From contig CACBMD010000002.1 of assembly GCA_902539895.1 (NCBI GenBank), positions 52,980-116,979 of the forward strand: a stretch of 64,000 nucleotides of DNA. The letters are read 5' to 3'. The position numbers and the translations under genes are program-made. The notes beneath the pieces are model-generated. The model was not told the DNA's origin. It saw only the letters and a list, made by a program, of their open reading frames with translations, and searched no databases. Below are positions 48,243 to 57,187 of this stretch, in pieces. How positions within the stretch are numbered: position 1 is the first letter of the stretch; each line of letters starts with the position of its first letter. The DNA comes from an uncultured SAR116 cluster alpha proteobacterium. GTDB taxonomy: Bacteria; Pseudomonadota; Alphaproteobacteria; Puniceispirillales; Marisalimonadaceae.

Positions 48243-49181
48243 TTATTCTATAATTATTTTTGCACCTTGCATTCCTTTTTGTAACAACAAAGAATGTAAT
48301 TGATCAACTTTTTCTACACTTGAAAACGGACCAGCCTTAACTTGGTACAGTTTCCTATTCATTTTATATATTTTATAGATTTTTACTTTATCAATATATG
48401 ATATTTTTTTTTTCATTATTTCCGCATTTTTTTTTGAACTAAAAGAGGCTAATTTTATATAAATTTTATATTCTTTATTTAAATTTTTAAGATTATAGTT
48501 TATTCTTTTTCTTACAATTTTTTGATTTTTAGTGTCCTTAATTTTTACAGCTACTTTGCTAGGAATAGTAATATTAGGTAATTCTGTTTCTTCTAAATCA
48601 TTTATTTCAGGAAAAGATCCTTGTTTAGCAAGCTTTTCTAAATAGAGGCTCTTCTCCTTTAAAATTTGCACCCTTACAAGCCCTGTACCTTCTCTTTTTA
48701 AATCTAGTATATCAGCTGCTTTTGATGATAAATCTATAATTCTATCATTAACAAAAGGACCTCTATCATTTATTCTAAGCACTATTGATTTATTATTTTC
48801 CAAATTAGTTACTTTTACTGCGCTAGGAAGAGGTAAAGTTTTGTGAGCAGCTGTTAGTGCATATTGATTATATATTTCACCATTAGCAGTTAATTTACCA
48901 TGAAACTTTGGTCCATACCATGATGCTATACCTGTTTTATTATAATAGAGATCTTTTTTGGGGTAATAATATTTGCCACCTACATTATATTTTTTACCAA
49001 TTTTATATATTGGTTTTTGTATTCTTTTTTTTTCTTCTTTTGGAATTAAATATTTTTTTCCTAAATTAGCAGCAACTTCTATACTTGAGGTACAACCTTG
49101 GATTAGAATTAGAAAAGTAATAAAAAATATATATCTAGAATTTTTATAAAAATAAAATAATTTATTTGTTGTTGAATACAT
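48243..49181 (-). CDS. rlpA: Septal ring lytic transglycosylase RlpA-like lipoprotein with SPOR domain
   Basis: 312 aa; lipobox [60 protein letters not shown]. Confidence 0.93.
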   Translation of the reverse strand: MYSTTNKLFYFYKNSRYIFFITFLILIQGCTSSIEVAANLGKKYLIPKEEKKRIQKPIYKIGKKYNVGGKYYYPKKDLYYNKTGIASWYGPKFHGKLTANGEIYNQYALTAAHKTLPLPSAVKVTNLENNKSIVLRINDRGPFVNDRIIDLSSKAADILDLKREGTGLVRVQILKEKSLYLEKLAKQGSFPEINDLEETELPNITIPSKVAVKIKDTKNQKIVRKRINYNLKNLNKEYKIYIKLASFSSKKNAEIMKKKISYIDKVKIYKIYKMNRKLYQVKAGPFSSVEKVDQLHSLLLQKGMQGAKIIIE

Positions 49182-50195
49182 TTAATTATTTTCTTTTATA
49201 GAATCCGCTAAAGTTCCAACAGCTATAGCAAAATAATTAGATCGGTTCCAATTTAAAATGGAGTCAAAATTATTATAAGCCAAATAACCATAATTCTTAT
49301 ATCCATCAGGTATAATAAGCCTAGCTTTTACTTTAACATTAGGTAATTTATCTTTATTTGCCTTTAATATCCCTTTTGATGCCCAATAACTTAAAAAATT
49401 ATATTTTTTTTCATCTGTTTTGCCATTGTAATTTCCAATAAAAACTTTTCTACCCCATGTTATTTGATTAGACCATCCTACTCTTTTTAAATAATTTGCT
49501 GCTGACGCAAAAACATCTGGTTTAGATGTCCATATGTTTTTTGATCCATCTTTATCCCAATCGGTAGCATAATTAATAAAGCTAGATGGCATAAATTGAC
49601 ACTGGCCCATAGCGCCAGCCCAGGAACCTGTCATTTTATTAATAGTAATATGACCTCCATTTACAATTTTCAATGCATTCATTAATTCTTTTTTGAAGTA
49701 ATCATATCTTCTTCCATCATAAACTAAAGTAGTTAAAGCAGAAATAACTGAAAAGCCTCCAGTTAACCTTCCAAAATCAGTTTCAATACCCCACAAAGCT
49801 ACTATAAATCTGGGTTGAACACCGTAATGTTTTGATATTTTTGTAAGTATTTTTTTATTTTCTTTGTACTTTTGATTTGCTTTTTTAATTCTAGTAGCTG
49901 TTACAACTCTCTTTAGATACTGATCAAGGGTTAATTTAAATTCTGGTTGTGATTTATCAAGCTCAATAACTCTCTTTATAAATTTAGTCTTATTTTTAAA
50001 TTCGTTAATTACTTTGCTAGAAATACCTTTTTGTTTAGCCTCTTTCGATACTTGAAGAACAATTTCGTTAAAATTAGCCTTTGCAAAACTTGAAATAGGA
50101 AATGAGAAAATGATAATTATGAATAGTAAAAATTTAAAAAGATTTGAAAAATTCATAATTACATCCTTTAAAAAATACTTTAATTCATAACTCAT
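49182..50195 (-). CDS. mltB: Lytic murein transglycosylase MltB family
   Basis: 337 aa; GVQPRFIVALWGIETDFGRLTGGFSVISALTTLVYDGRR, GSWAGAMGQCQFMPSSFINYA. Confidence 0.94.
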   Translation of the reverse strand: MSYELKYFLKDVIMNFSNLFKFLLFIIIIFSFPISSFAKANFNEIVLQVSKEAKQKGISSKVINEFKNKTKFIKRVIELDKSQPEFKLTLDQYLKRVVTATRIKKANQKYKENKKILTKISKHYGVQPRFIVALWGIETDFGRLTGGFSVISALTTLVYDGRRYDYFKKELMNALKIVNGGHITINKMTGSWAGAMGQCQFMPSSFINYATDWDKDGSKNIWTSKPDVFASAANYLKRVGWSNQITWGRKVFIGNYNGKTDEKKYNFLSYWASKGILKANKDKLPNVKVKARLIIPDGYKNYGYLAYNNFDSILNWNRSNYFAIAVGTLADSIKENN

Positions 50196-50308
50196 ATTTA
50201 AAAAAGTTAAAAACTAATAATTGAAAAACTTTCTATTAGTCATAATAGCTTATTTAAGAAAATAATAACTTGCCTTCATTAATAACCTAGTTTAAAAAAC
50301 GAATTTGT

Positions 50309-50398
50309 GGATGGGTGACTGAGCGGTTGAAAGTACCGGTCTTGAAAACCGGCGAAGGTGAAAGCCTTCCGTGGGTTCGAATCCCACCCCATCCGCCA
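50309..50398 (+). tRNA. tRNA-Ser (anticodon UGA)
   Basis: GGATGGG acceptor pairs with CCCATCC; anticodon arm CCGGT-CTTGAAA-ACCGG; long variable arm; GGTTCGAATCC T-arm; GCCA end. Confidence 0.96.
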
Positions 50399-50399
50399 T
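50386..50399 (+). other. Candidate attL core (3' end of tRNA-Ser)
   Basis: ACCCCATCCGCCAT; near-identical direct copy ACCCTATCCGCCAT at 57051-57064. Confidence 0.5.
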
Positions 50400-50476
50400 A
50401 TCCCTAAATTCTCATATAGTTAATAAGTAAAAAATTGTAATAAATTGTCTATTAATTACAATAACTTACAGCTATT

Positions 50477-51742
50477 TTGCTTCTAAATTGTTCCTTGCTG
50501 TCCGATTCAACCTGCGGTAAAATTGTGGGACAGAAATTGCGAACTAAAAATAAGCTAACTCCATTAGCTTTAAAAAAATTAAAAGTGCCTGGTAGATATA
50601 GTGATGGAAATAACCTTTATCTTAAAATTGAAGATACAGGTTCACGTCGATGGATACTCAGATTAAGTGTTAATGGTAAAAGAAGAGATATGGGCCTTGG
50701 AAGTCTTTCTTTTGTGAGTCTCAGTGATGCTAGAGATTTAGCATATCAATATAATAAACTTGCCAAATCGGGAATTGGCCCAATCCAGGAAAGATTAAGA
50801 GAAAAAGGATTATTAATTACCTTTAAAGAATGTGTATACAAGGTTTATGCACTTAATAAACCTACATGGAAAACAGAATTAATTGGAAGACAATGGATTA
50901 ACTCTTTCGAACATCATGTATTCCCAATTATAGGACATTTGTCCATATCACAAATTCGTTCAGTCGATATTATGAATGTGCTTACACCTTTGTGGAATAT
51001 TAAACATGATACCGCAAAAAAACTAAAACAACGATTAAGAGTCGTTTTTAAGTGGTGTAGAGCTCAAGGGTACTTTTATGGTGATGATCCAGTAGAACTT
51101 GCTGAAATGGCTCTACCAAGGGTAAAAACAAGTAAAAAACACTTTACTTCCCTTCCCTATGATCAATTACCAGATTTTATAAATAATCTTAGAAACTCGT
51201 CTATTAGCTTAAGAAATCAACTAGCAATAGAATTTACAGTATTAACAGCTTGTAGAACGAGTGAAGTATTAAAAGCAAAATGGAATGAGATAGATTTTAA
51301 TAATAAAATATGGATTATTCCTGAAGACCGTATGAAAGCCCACAGAGAACATCATGTTCCTCTTTCAGATAGATCTATCTTGATACTTCAAGAAATGTTT
51401 AAAATTAAGTCTGATAGTGGTTTAATTTTTCCAAGTGAAGTAAATAATCACAAACCATTATCAAATAATACAATGTTATTTGCTATTCAAAAGAACATGA
51501 ACCTCAAGGCTACAATACATGGCATGAGAGCGTCATTTAAGAATTGGGCATCAGAAACAACTAATTTTCCAAATGAAGTATCAGAAATGGCTCTTGCTCA
51601 TTCTATACACAATAAAGTAGAAGCAGCTTACAGAAGAGGTAATTTATTGGAAAAAAGAAGATTACTTATGCAATGTTGGTCAGATTATCTCAACAAAGCA
51701 AAACCAGAAATTATTAAACTTTATCAGAGTATGGATAGATAA
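50477..51742 (+). CDS. P4-type tyrosine recombinase/integrase
   Basis: 421 aa; LTPLALKKLKVPGRYSDGNNLYLKIEDTGSRRWILR, TACRTSEVLKAKWNEID, IHGMRASFKNWASE, MALAHSIHNKVEAAYRRG; N-terminal residues before about VGQK uncertain. Confidence 0.95.
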   Translation: MLLNCSLLSDSTCGKIVGQKLRTKNKLTPLALKKLKVPGRYSDGNNLYLKIEDTGSRRWILRLSVNGKRRDMGLGSLSFVSLSDARDLAYQYNKLAKSGIGPIQERLREKGLLITFKECVYKVYALNKPTWKTELIGRQWINSFEHHVFPIIGHLSISQIRSVDIMNVLTPLWNIKHDTAKKLKQRLRVVFKWCRAQGYFYGDDPVELAEMALPRVKTSKKHFTSLPYDQLPDFINNLRNSSISLRNQLAIEFTVLTACRTSEVLKAKWNEIDFNNKIWIIPEDRMKAHREHHVPLSDRSILILQEMFKIKSDSGLIFPSEVNNHKPLSNNTMLFAIQKNMNLKATIHGMRASFKNWASETTNFPNEVSEMALAHSIHNKVEAAYRRGNLLEKRRLLMQCWSDYLNKAKPEIIKLYQSMDR

Positions 51743-51743
51743 A

Positions 51744-51974
51744 ATGAAACATAATATATCTCCTAGATTTTTACGGTTAAAGCATATTATTGGAGACTAT
51801 AAAGTCACTCCACCTATTCCAGCCATTATACCTATTTCAAAAACAACTTGGTGGGATGGGGTTAAAAAAGGTAAATATCCCAAGCCTTTTAAAATAGGAA
51901 GTAACACCACTGTATGGAGATCTGATGAAATCCAGAAATTAGTAGATAATCTTTGTAATGATAATAACAATTAA
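51744..51974 (+). CDS. AlpA-like small DNA-binding regulator/excisionase
   Basis: 76 aa; IPISKTTWWDGVKKGKYPKPFKIGSNTTVWRSDEIQKLVD. Confidence 0.85.
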   Translation: MKHNISPRFLRLKHIIGDYKVTPPIPAIIPISKTTWWDGVKKGKYPKPFKIGSNTTVWRSDEIQKLVDNLCNDNNN

Positions 51975-52032
51975 TTTACTTATATAGTCTTTTTCACAAC
52001 GAAAATAATTTTAAAAATATTTTTGAAAAAGG

Positions 52033-52117
52033 TGTAGTAAGTGTAGTAAATGTAGTAGACGTTGTTTTTAACGGTTTTTTTTAATTATTTTTACTACAAT
52101 CTACTACAGTTACTACA
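52033..52117. repeat. TGTAGTA iteron array, three direct plus three inverted copies
   Basis: TGTAGTA at 52033, 52042, 52051; TACTACA at 52092, 52102, 52111; period 9-10 bp. Confidence 0.85.
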
Positions 52118-52350
52118 CTTTAAACAATCTAAATGCACATGTGCGAGATTTTGTTTTTTCCAAATTGATTTGGTTGTAGAAATCCCTTATTGAGCTTTTT
52201 ATGGGTATATTTTAAATAAAGATAACCCTAAATGAAAATACACATCACTTAAAACCCCATTAAACCTAGATTAATCAATAGATACAGCAATTTATGCCTT
52301 TATATTAAAGTATTAAATAGGTTAGCTTTTGTTATGATTAATGGCTAATT

Positions 52351-52486
52351 GTCAATGGGCAGGTCAATAAAAAGACCTAGGGGGATTAGTTTTTGTTACA
52401 TTTTAATATTTTCTAGAAAATATTAAAAAATACAGAAACTAATTTGAATTACATAAGATAAGTCAAAATATTTAAATTATTTTAAC
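52351..52486 (+). repeat. 136-bp palindromic direct repeat, copy 1
   Basis: GTCAATGGGCAG...TTAAATTATTTTAAC; aligns ungapped to 53366-53501 with about 15 mismatches by eye. Confidence 0.9.
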
Positions 52487-52646
52487 ATAAACTTTTACTT
52501 TACATATTTTTTATGATCATATTCGGACTATTTTTAAAAATTACAACAATGTTATTTTAATGTTAAATATAATAAAAAATTAAAGAAAATAATTCTAAAA
52601 TTGTCTATAAAATATTTAGTAATTCAATATTCAATTAGAGGTGTAA

Positions 52647-53198
52647 ATGAGTAAATATTGTCCACGATGGGTATACATGACTGTTGTTGCGCAAGCTTGC
52701 TATGATTATGTTACTTTAAATGTTGGGGCTGGCTTGCTAGTCATATCGCACAAATATGATAAAGGGTTAAAAAAAATTTATGAGGACGTAGATTTGCCTA
52801 AAGTCGATAATGTTGCATTAGAGTTTTTACGAATATGTAGTAATCTTAATATTAATCAAAAATCAGAACATGTATTGTCAGACTATTTATATTTTAAGTT
52901 TAATTATGTTAATATAGCTTTAAAGAGAAATTTTGAGAGTTTTATGAATGATGTTAGGTTCTCAAAATATCCAAGATACCCAGAAGCAGAGGATACTGCA
53001 AATAATTTCTATAGATTTTCAAAGAATTGGGTAAAGAAAAAAAAGTTACTCTATGACAAAGCATGGAGTTTAAAAACCCAAGATGAATTTATTGAATTAC
53101 AGAATTTAGCTAATAAACCTTTTTCAAACGTAAAATTAAAAATGAAAGATATTAACAAAGTTGAAGAGTTAGTTTATTCTAGTTGGACAAAATCATAA
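52647..53198 (+). CDS. Orphan hypothetical protein
   Basis: 183 aa ORF with ribosome-binding-like GAGGTG; no family recognised; flanked by 136-bp repeats. Confidence 0.6.
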   Translation: MSKYCPRWVYMTVVAQACYDYVTLNVGAGLLVISHKYDKGLKKIYEDVDLPKVDNVALEFLRICSNLNINQKSEHVLSDYLYFKFNYVNIALKRNFESFMNDVRFSKYPRYPEAEDTANNFYRFSKNWVKKKKLLYDKAWSLKTQDEFIELQNLANKPFSNVKLKMKDINKVEELVYSSWTKS

Positions 53199-53365
53199 TA
53201 AATCAATTATCCATAATCAAAAATAAAGTGTAACCTAGAGAGCTTATAGGATTTACAAATTAAAGTTCTATTAAAATTATTATAAAATTGTGTTTCTAAC
53301 GCATTTACCTAACATCATTTTCACAAACTTGCCATTTAACCCTGGTCAGTGTTCCATGGACTATG

Positions 53366-53501
53366 GTCAATGGGCAGACTAACCAAAAGACCTGGGAGGA
53401 TTAGTTTTTGTTACATTTTAATATGTCCTAAAAAATATTAAAAAATACAGAGATTAATTTGGATTACATATGATAAGTCAAAAAATTTAAATTATTTTAA
53501 C
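53366..53501 (+). repeat. 136-bp palindromic direct repeat, copy 2
   Basis: see copy 1; upstream GTGTTCCATGGACTATGGTCAATGGGCAGA (53349-53378) is shared with 56870-56899. Confidence 0.9.
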
Positions 53502-53884
53502 TTAAATTTCCCTGTTGAGTAATCCAGAGTTACTTGAATGTTGCCTTCATTAAGAAGCCATGGCCTAACTGTATAATTTCGTGCACCCGACCTATGCATA
53601 GGATCAGTACTTGCTATTTCTTTTGCATGATCAATGGAGTTTGCTCTTATAATAACCATTCCTTCTCCATTCCAGTCAATTTCATTATCTTCCCAAAAAG
53701 GTCCAGCGCCAAACATTATTCCTTTTTTTTCAAGCGAAACTTGGAATTTAAGATGTTCTTCTAGATTTTCCATAACAGGAATCATTCCATTTGTAGGTTT
53801 TGTAAATACTACATATAAATCCTTGTTAAGCATTTCGCTTGAAGCATTTAAAACATCTTGTTTTGTGATCTTTGGTTCATTCAT
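53492..53884 (-). CDS. YciI family protein
   Basis: 130 aa; LEEHLKFQVSLEKKGIMFGAGPFWEDN, GMVIIRANSIDHAKEIASTDPMHRSGARNYTVRPWLLNEG. Confidence 0.87.
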   Translation of the reverse strand: MNEPKITKQDVLNASSEMLNKDLYVVFTKPTNGMIPVMENLEEHLKFQVSLEKKGIMFGAGPFWEDNEIDWNGEGMVIIRANSIDHAKEIASTDPMHRSGARNYTVRPWLLNEGNIQVTLDYSTGKFKLK

Positions 53885-53901
53885 TTTTTACTCCTATTAA
53901 A

Positions 53902-54516
53902 TTATTCATCTATAAAAATATAAAAAGTATCAAGCTGTTTTCTTATAAAATCAATTGTTATTGCATCGGTCAATTTACCGGAATTTTCATCAAATTTCTG
54001 CTTTGCAAACGTAACAAATATTTCATTTTTATTCATTACCTTTGCATTTAAGAATACTAGTATTTGTCTTAAGTGATACTGCACTCTCGCTCCTCCAAGA
54101 GGTCCTAAAGAAGCAGACTGGATACAAACTGGTTTCCTGTCTAGAGGTTGATTGGGCAATCTAGAAATCCAATCAATACAGTTTTTTAAGTAACCTGGTA
54201 CTGAAAAATTATATTCAGGTGTTACAAAAATTACTCCATCTGCTTTTTTTATTTTATCTTGTAATTCTAATAAAGTTTCTGGCCAGTTATCTTGGTTGTG
54301 ATCATCTGTATTGTAATGTGGCAGGAGATTAAAATCAGAAAACATTTCAAAATTGAATTTTTCATGTCCTATTTCAATTAAATTTGAAGCTAGATATTTG
54401 TTAAAAGACTTTGCTCTTAGGCTGCCACCGATTATTAATATATTTTTTTTCATTTTTATATCTCCATTAAAAAAGATGTCTGAAAGATAGTCATTTGTTA
54501 AGAAAAGCTCATTCAC
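53902..54516 (-). CDS. NAD(P)H-dependent FMN reductase
   Basis: 204 aa; IGGSLRAKSFNKYLA, VTPEYNFSVPGYLKNCIDWISR, GPLGGARVQYHLRQIL; true start probably MKKNILIIGG. Confidence 0.92.
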   Translation of the reverse strand: MNELFLTNDYLSDIFFNGDIKMKKNILIIGGSLRAKSFNKYLASNLIEIGHEKFNFEMFSDFNLLPHYNTDDHNQDNWPETLLELQDKIKKADGVIFVTPEYNFSVPGYLKNCIDWISRLPNQPLDRKPVCIQSASLGPLGGARVQYHLRQILVFLNAKVMNKNEIFVTFAKQKFDENSGKLTDAITIDFIRKQLDTFYIFIDE

Positions 54517-54528
54517 ATAGTTTTAGAT

Positions 54529-55233
54529 TTAACGTGCATTTTCTTTACCAGGCACTTCGATAATAAGAAGTTCAGCATCATTTAATGCTTCAAGTTCTAA
54601 TGAAGTTTCTTCTGAAATAGCAAGCCCATCGCCTTTTTTAGCAATGTTACCGTTAACTGCAATGTTTCCTTCAGATATAAGAACATAAGCTTTGCCAATA
54701 ACATTGTGTGTTATTTTTGTACCTCTGTTCAGTCTGCCAGCATAAATTCTAGCATCTTGATTTATATTTAGCTGAGCTGTTTCATCTCCTGATACTAATA
54801 GTTGTAAAGAATCTTTAATTGGCTGTTTGGGAAATTGAGCCATATTCCATTCAGGTTCAATACCAATTGTTTTTGGCTTTATCCAAATCTGATAAATATT
54901 AGTTTCTTCATTTTCCAAATTAAACTCAGAATGATATATCCCGGTTCCGGCACTCATAACTTGTACATTTCCTGCAGTAGTCCTACCTTGATTGCCTTTA
55001 TTATCCTTGTGCGTAATAGCTCCTTTACGAACGTATGTTATAATCTCCATATTCTGATGTGGGTGTGTATCAAAACCTGTATTAGGGGCAATACTATCAT
55101 CATTAATTACCATTAATTCTCCATGACATAGTTTTTGTGGATCATAGTAATTAGCAAAACTAAAATGATGTTTGGCATTTAGCCATCCATGATTGGCTGC
55201 CCCAAGATTTTCAAATTTATGATGAGTAATCAT
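54529..55233 (-). CDS. Pirin family protein (YhaK/YhhW-like)
   Basis: 234 aa; FDTHPHQNMEIITYVRKGAITHKDNKGN, QVMSAGTGIYHSEFN. Confidence 0.94.
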   Translation of the reverse strand: MITHHKFENLGAANHGWLNAKHHFSFANYYDPQKLCHGELMVINDDSIAPNTGFDTHPHQNMEIITYVRKGAITHKDNKGNQGRTTAGNVQVMSAGTGIYHSEFNLENEETNIYQIWIKPKTIGIEPEWNMAQFPKQPIKDSLQLLVSGDETAQLNINQDARIYAGRLNRGTKITHNVIGKAYVLISEGNIAVNGNIAKKGDGLAISEETSLELEALNDAELLIIEVPGKENAR

Positions 55234-55643
55234 ATTTTATCTCCTATTTTCTTATCTAAGGAAAAGTTACCTGGGCCATTGACAACTAAAATTAAAAATA
55301 CACCTGCTATAGAAAAATTTTTCATTAACATTATCATTTCAACCTGGTTGCTAAAGTCATTATGAAATATTAAACCTGACAATATGCAGAACCCTGCTAA
55401 TAAAAATGCTGCAATTTTAGTTTTCCAGCCTACTATAATTGCAATGGCAGTCAGAATTTCTATAATTATAACTAATGGTAAAAGAGAGCTTGAGACTCCC
55501 ATAGACTCCATCCAGCCAGATGTGTTTGCGTAATTACCAATTTTATTCAAACCTGAGATTAGAAAAATAAAAGAAATTAATAGACGTCCAATTGGTGCGC
55601 TTACAGTATTTAAAACGGATGTAATTAGATTAATTTTTGACAT
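55230..55643 (-). CDS. DoxX family membrane protein
   Basis: 137 aa; LLISFIFLISGLNKIGNYANTSGWMESMGV, FSNQVEMIMLMKNFSIAGVFLILV. Confidence 0.9.
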   Translation of the reverse strand: MSKINLITSVLNTVSAPIGRLLISFIFLISGLNKIGNYANTSGWMESMGVSSSLLPLVIIIEILTAIAIIVGWKTKIAAFLLAGFCILSGLIFHNDFSNQVEMIMLMKNFSIAGVFLILVVNGPGNFSLDKKIGDKI

Positions 55644-55733
55644 TTTATGCTCCTTATTAATATTAGAGCACTAAAAAAATTGGGGAGTAGAATTTCTTAT
55701 TTTAATTTAATGCTCTAAGTTAGTTATGTTTTG

Positions 55734-55859
55734 TTATTTATTCTTATTTGTTTCATAATTCTCCTTTTTCTTTTGATACTCTTCTTCACTAAGTGCGTGT
55801 CATCCAATACATTTGCCTGTAGGTGATCTTCCGCAACCACAATTATTTTTTTCTGTCAT
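55734..55859 (-). pseudogene. Small Cys-rich CDGSH-like ORF interrupted by in-frame TGA (55800-55802)
   Basis: GGAGAATTAA-ATG start; MTEKNNCGCGRSPTGKCIG-(TGA)-HALSEEEYQKKKENYETNKNK-TAA; absent from the ORF track because of length and stop. Confidence 0.65.
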
Positions 55860-55961
55860 TTAATTCTCCATTAATAATTTACATAAAGTAAATATATTAT
55901 TGATTATAAAATGTTAACATGCTTAAAAGTTATTATATTAATAACAAGAGGTTAATAATAT

Positions 55962-56852
55962 ATGGTTTTTCAAAATAGTTTTGATGTGATGATAGAGGTT
56001 TCTAAACATAAAAGTTTTGCAAAAGCAGCTTCTAAACTTGGAATTTCTGGAGCGGCCGTAAGCAAACAGGTAAAAGCTTTAGAAGACCGTTTACAATTAG
56101 TTCTATTTAATAGAACTACAAGAGTAGTTACATTAACTGACGCTGGAGAGCAGTTATTTGAAACACTCACCAGGAGCGAAGAGGAAATTACTGGTGTTAT
56201 AAAAAAAATTACTAATGGTCTTGAGCATCCCTCTGGTAAATTACGAATTAATGCACCAATGGCATTTGGAGAAAGATTTTTAGTAAACGTAATAGCTGAT
56301 TACTCAAAAAATTATCCAGATGTTAAATTAGATGTAGATTTTGATGACAAGTTTATAAATGTAATAGAAGAAAGTTACGATCTTGTAATTCGTATTGGTA
56401 AATTAAAAGACTCTGGTTTAATTGCTAGGAGGATTTGTGATTTTCCTGCATATATTTGTGCAAGTCCAGGATTTATAAATAAATATGGAGAACCATCAAA
56501 TCCTGAGGATTTAATCAGAATGCCCTCAATAAATTATAAAAATTCCAGTTCACCATATAGTTTAAGTTTTAAAAACAAAAGAACAAAAGATGATATAACA
56601 ATTAATACAAATCCCATTCTTGTGACTAATACTTTAGCGCTAATGCTTAAAAGTACAATTGAAGGTATTGGGTATTGCATGCTTCCAGAAGTTTTTTGTA
56701 AAGATAAAATCAAAACTGGTGAATTATTAACTTTACTTCCTAATTTTACATTATTCCCAGAAAGAAGTGTATATGCGGTTTATCCAGATAGAAGATACCT
56801 TCCAATTAAAGTAAAATTATTTATAGATGCTATAAAAAAACACCTTAGTTGA
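55962..56852 (+). CDS. LysR-family transcriptional regulator
   Basis: 296 aa; VSKHKSFAKAASKLGISGAAVSKQVKALEDRLQLVLFNRTTRVVTLTDAG. Confidence 0.94.
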   Translation: MVFQNSFDVMIEVSKHKSFAKAASKLGISGAAVSKQVKALEDRLQLVLFNRTTRVVTLTDAGEQLFETLTRSEEEITGVIKKITNGLEHPSGKLRINAPMAFGERFLVNVIADYSKNYPDVKLDVDFDDKFINVIEESYDLVIRIGKLKDSGLIARRICDFPAYICASPGFINKYGEPSNPEDLIRMPSINYKNSSSPYSLSFKNKRTKDDITINTNPILVTNTLALMLKSTIEGIGYCMLPEVFCKDKIKTGELLTLLPNFTLFPERSVYAVYPDRRYLPIKVKLFIDAIKKHLS

Positions 56853-56869
56853 AAAATTATGCACCATCC

Positions 56870-57020
56870 GTGTTCCATGGACTACGGTCAATGGGTAGAC
56901 CACCCCCTGACCATAAACTGAGATTCATTAAGAAATAGGTACATTAACCCCCTACTTTTAAATTTTTTTGTGGGATATTTGGTGGGACAAAATTAATAGC
57001 CCCCTATTTTATTGTTTTAA
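56870..57020 (+). repeat. 151-bp diverged repeat, copy A
   Basis: Aligns without gaps to 61282-61432; about 102/151 identities counted by eye. Confidence 0.7.
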
Positions 57021-57050
57021 ATCAATTACTTATAAATCACTTTGGCTGAC

Positions 57051-57064
57051 ACCCTATCCGCCAT
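57051..57064 (+). other. Candidate attR core (tRNA-Ser 3' end remnant)
   Basis: ACCCTATCCGCCAT, 13/14 match to 50386-50399 in same orientation. Confidence 0.45.
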
Positions 57065-57187
57065 TTAAAATTCTTACTTATAATAAATTTAAAGAAAATT
57101 TTTGTTTCAAATTAAAGACTATGCTTTTGGCTACCTAAAATAAATTATTTTATATATCAAACATAATTGTATTTAAATTAAAGTCAT

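Noticed and set aside
52033-52117. CRISPR array
   Set aside because: Repeats are 7-9 bp without spacers and are partly inverted; no cas genes in the window.
55800-55802. TGA = Trp genetic code reassignment
   Set aside because: TGA functions as a normal terminator elsewhere (GST gene at 3178-3180, LysR end at 56850-56852, tatD ATGA overlap with the next gene), and long ORFs use TGG for Trp; one interrupted mini-gene is not enough.
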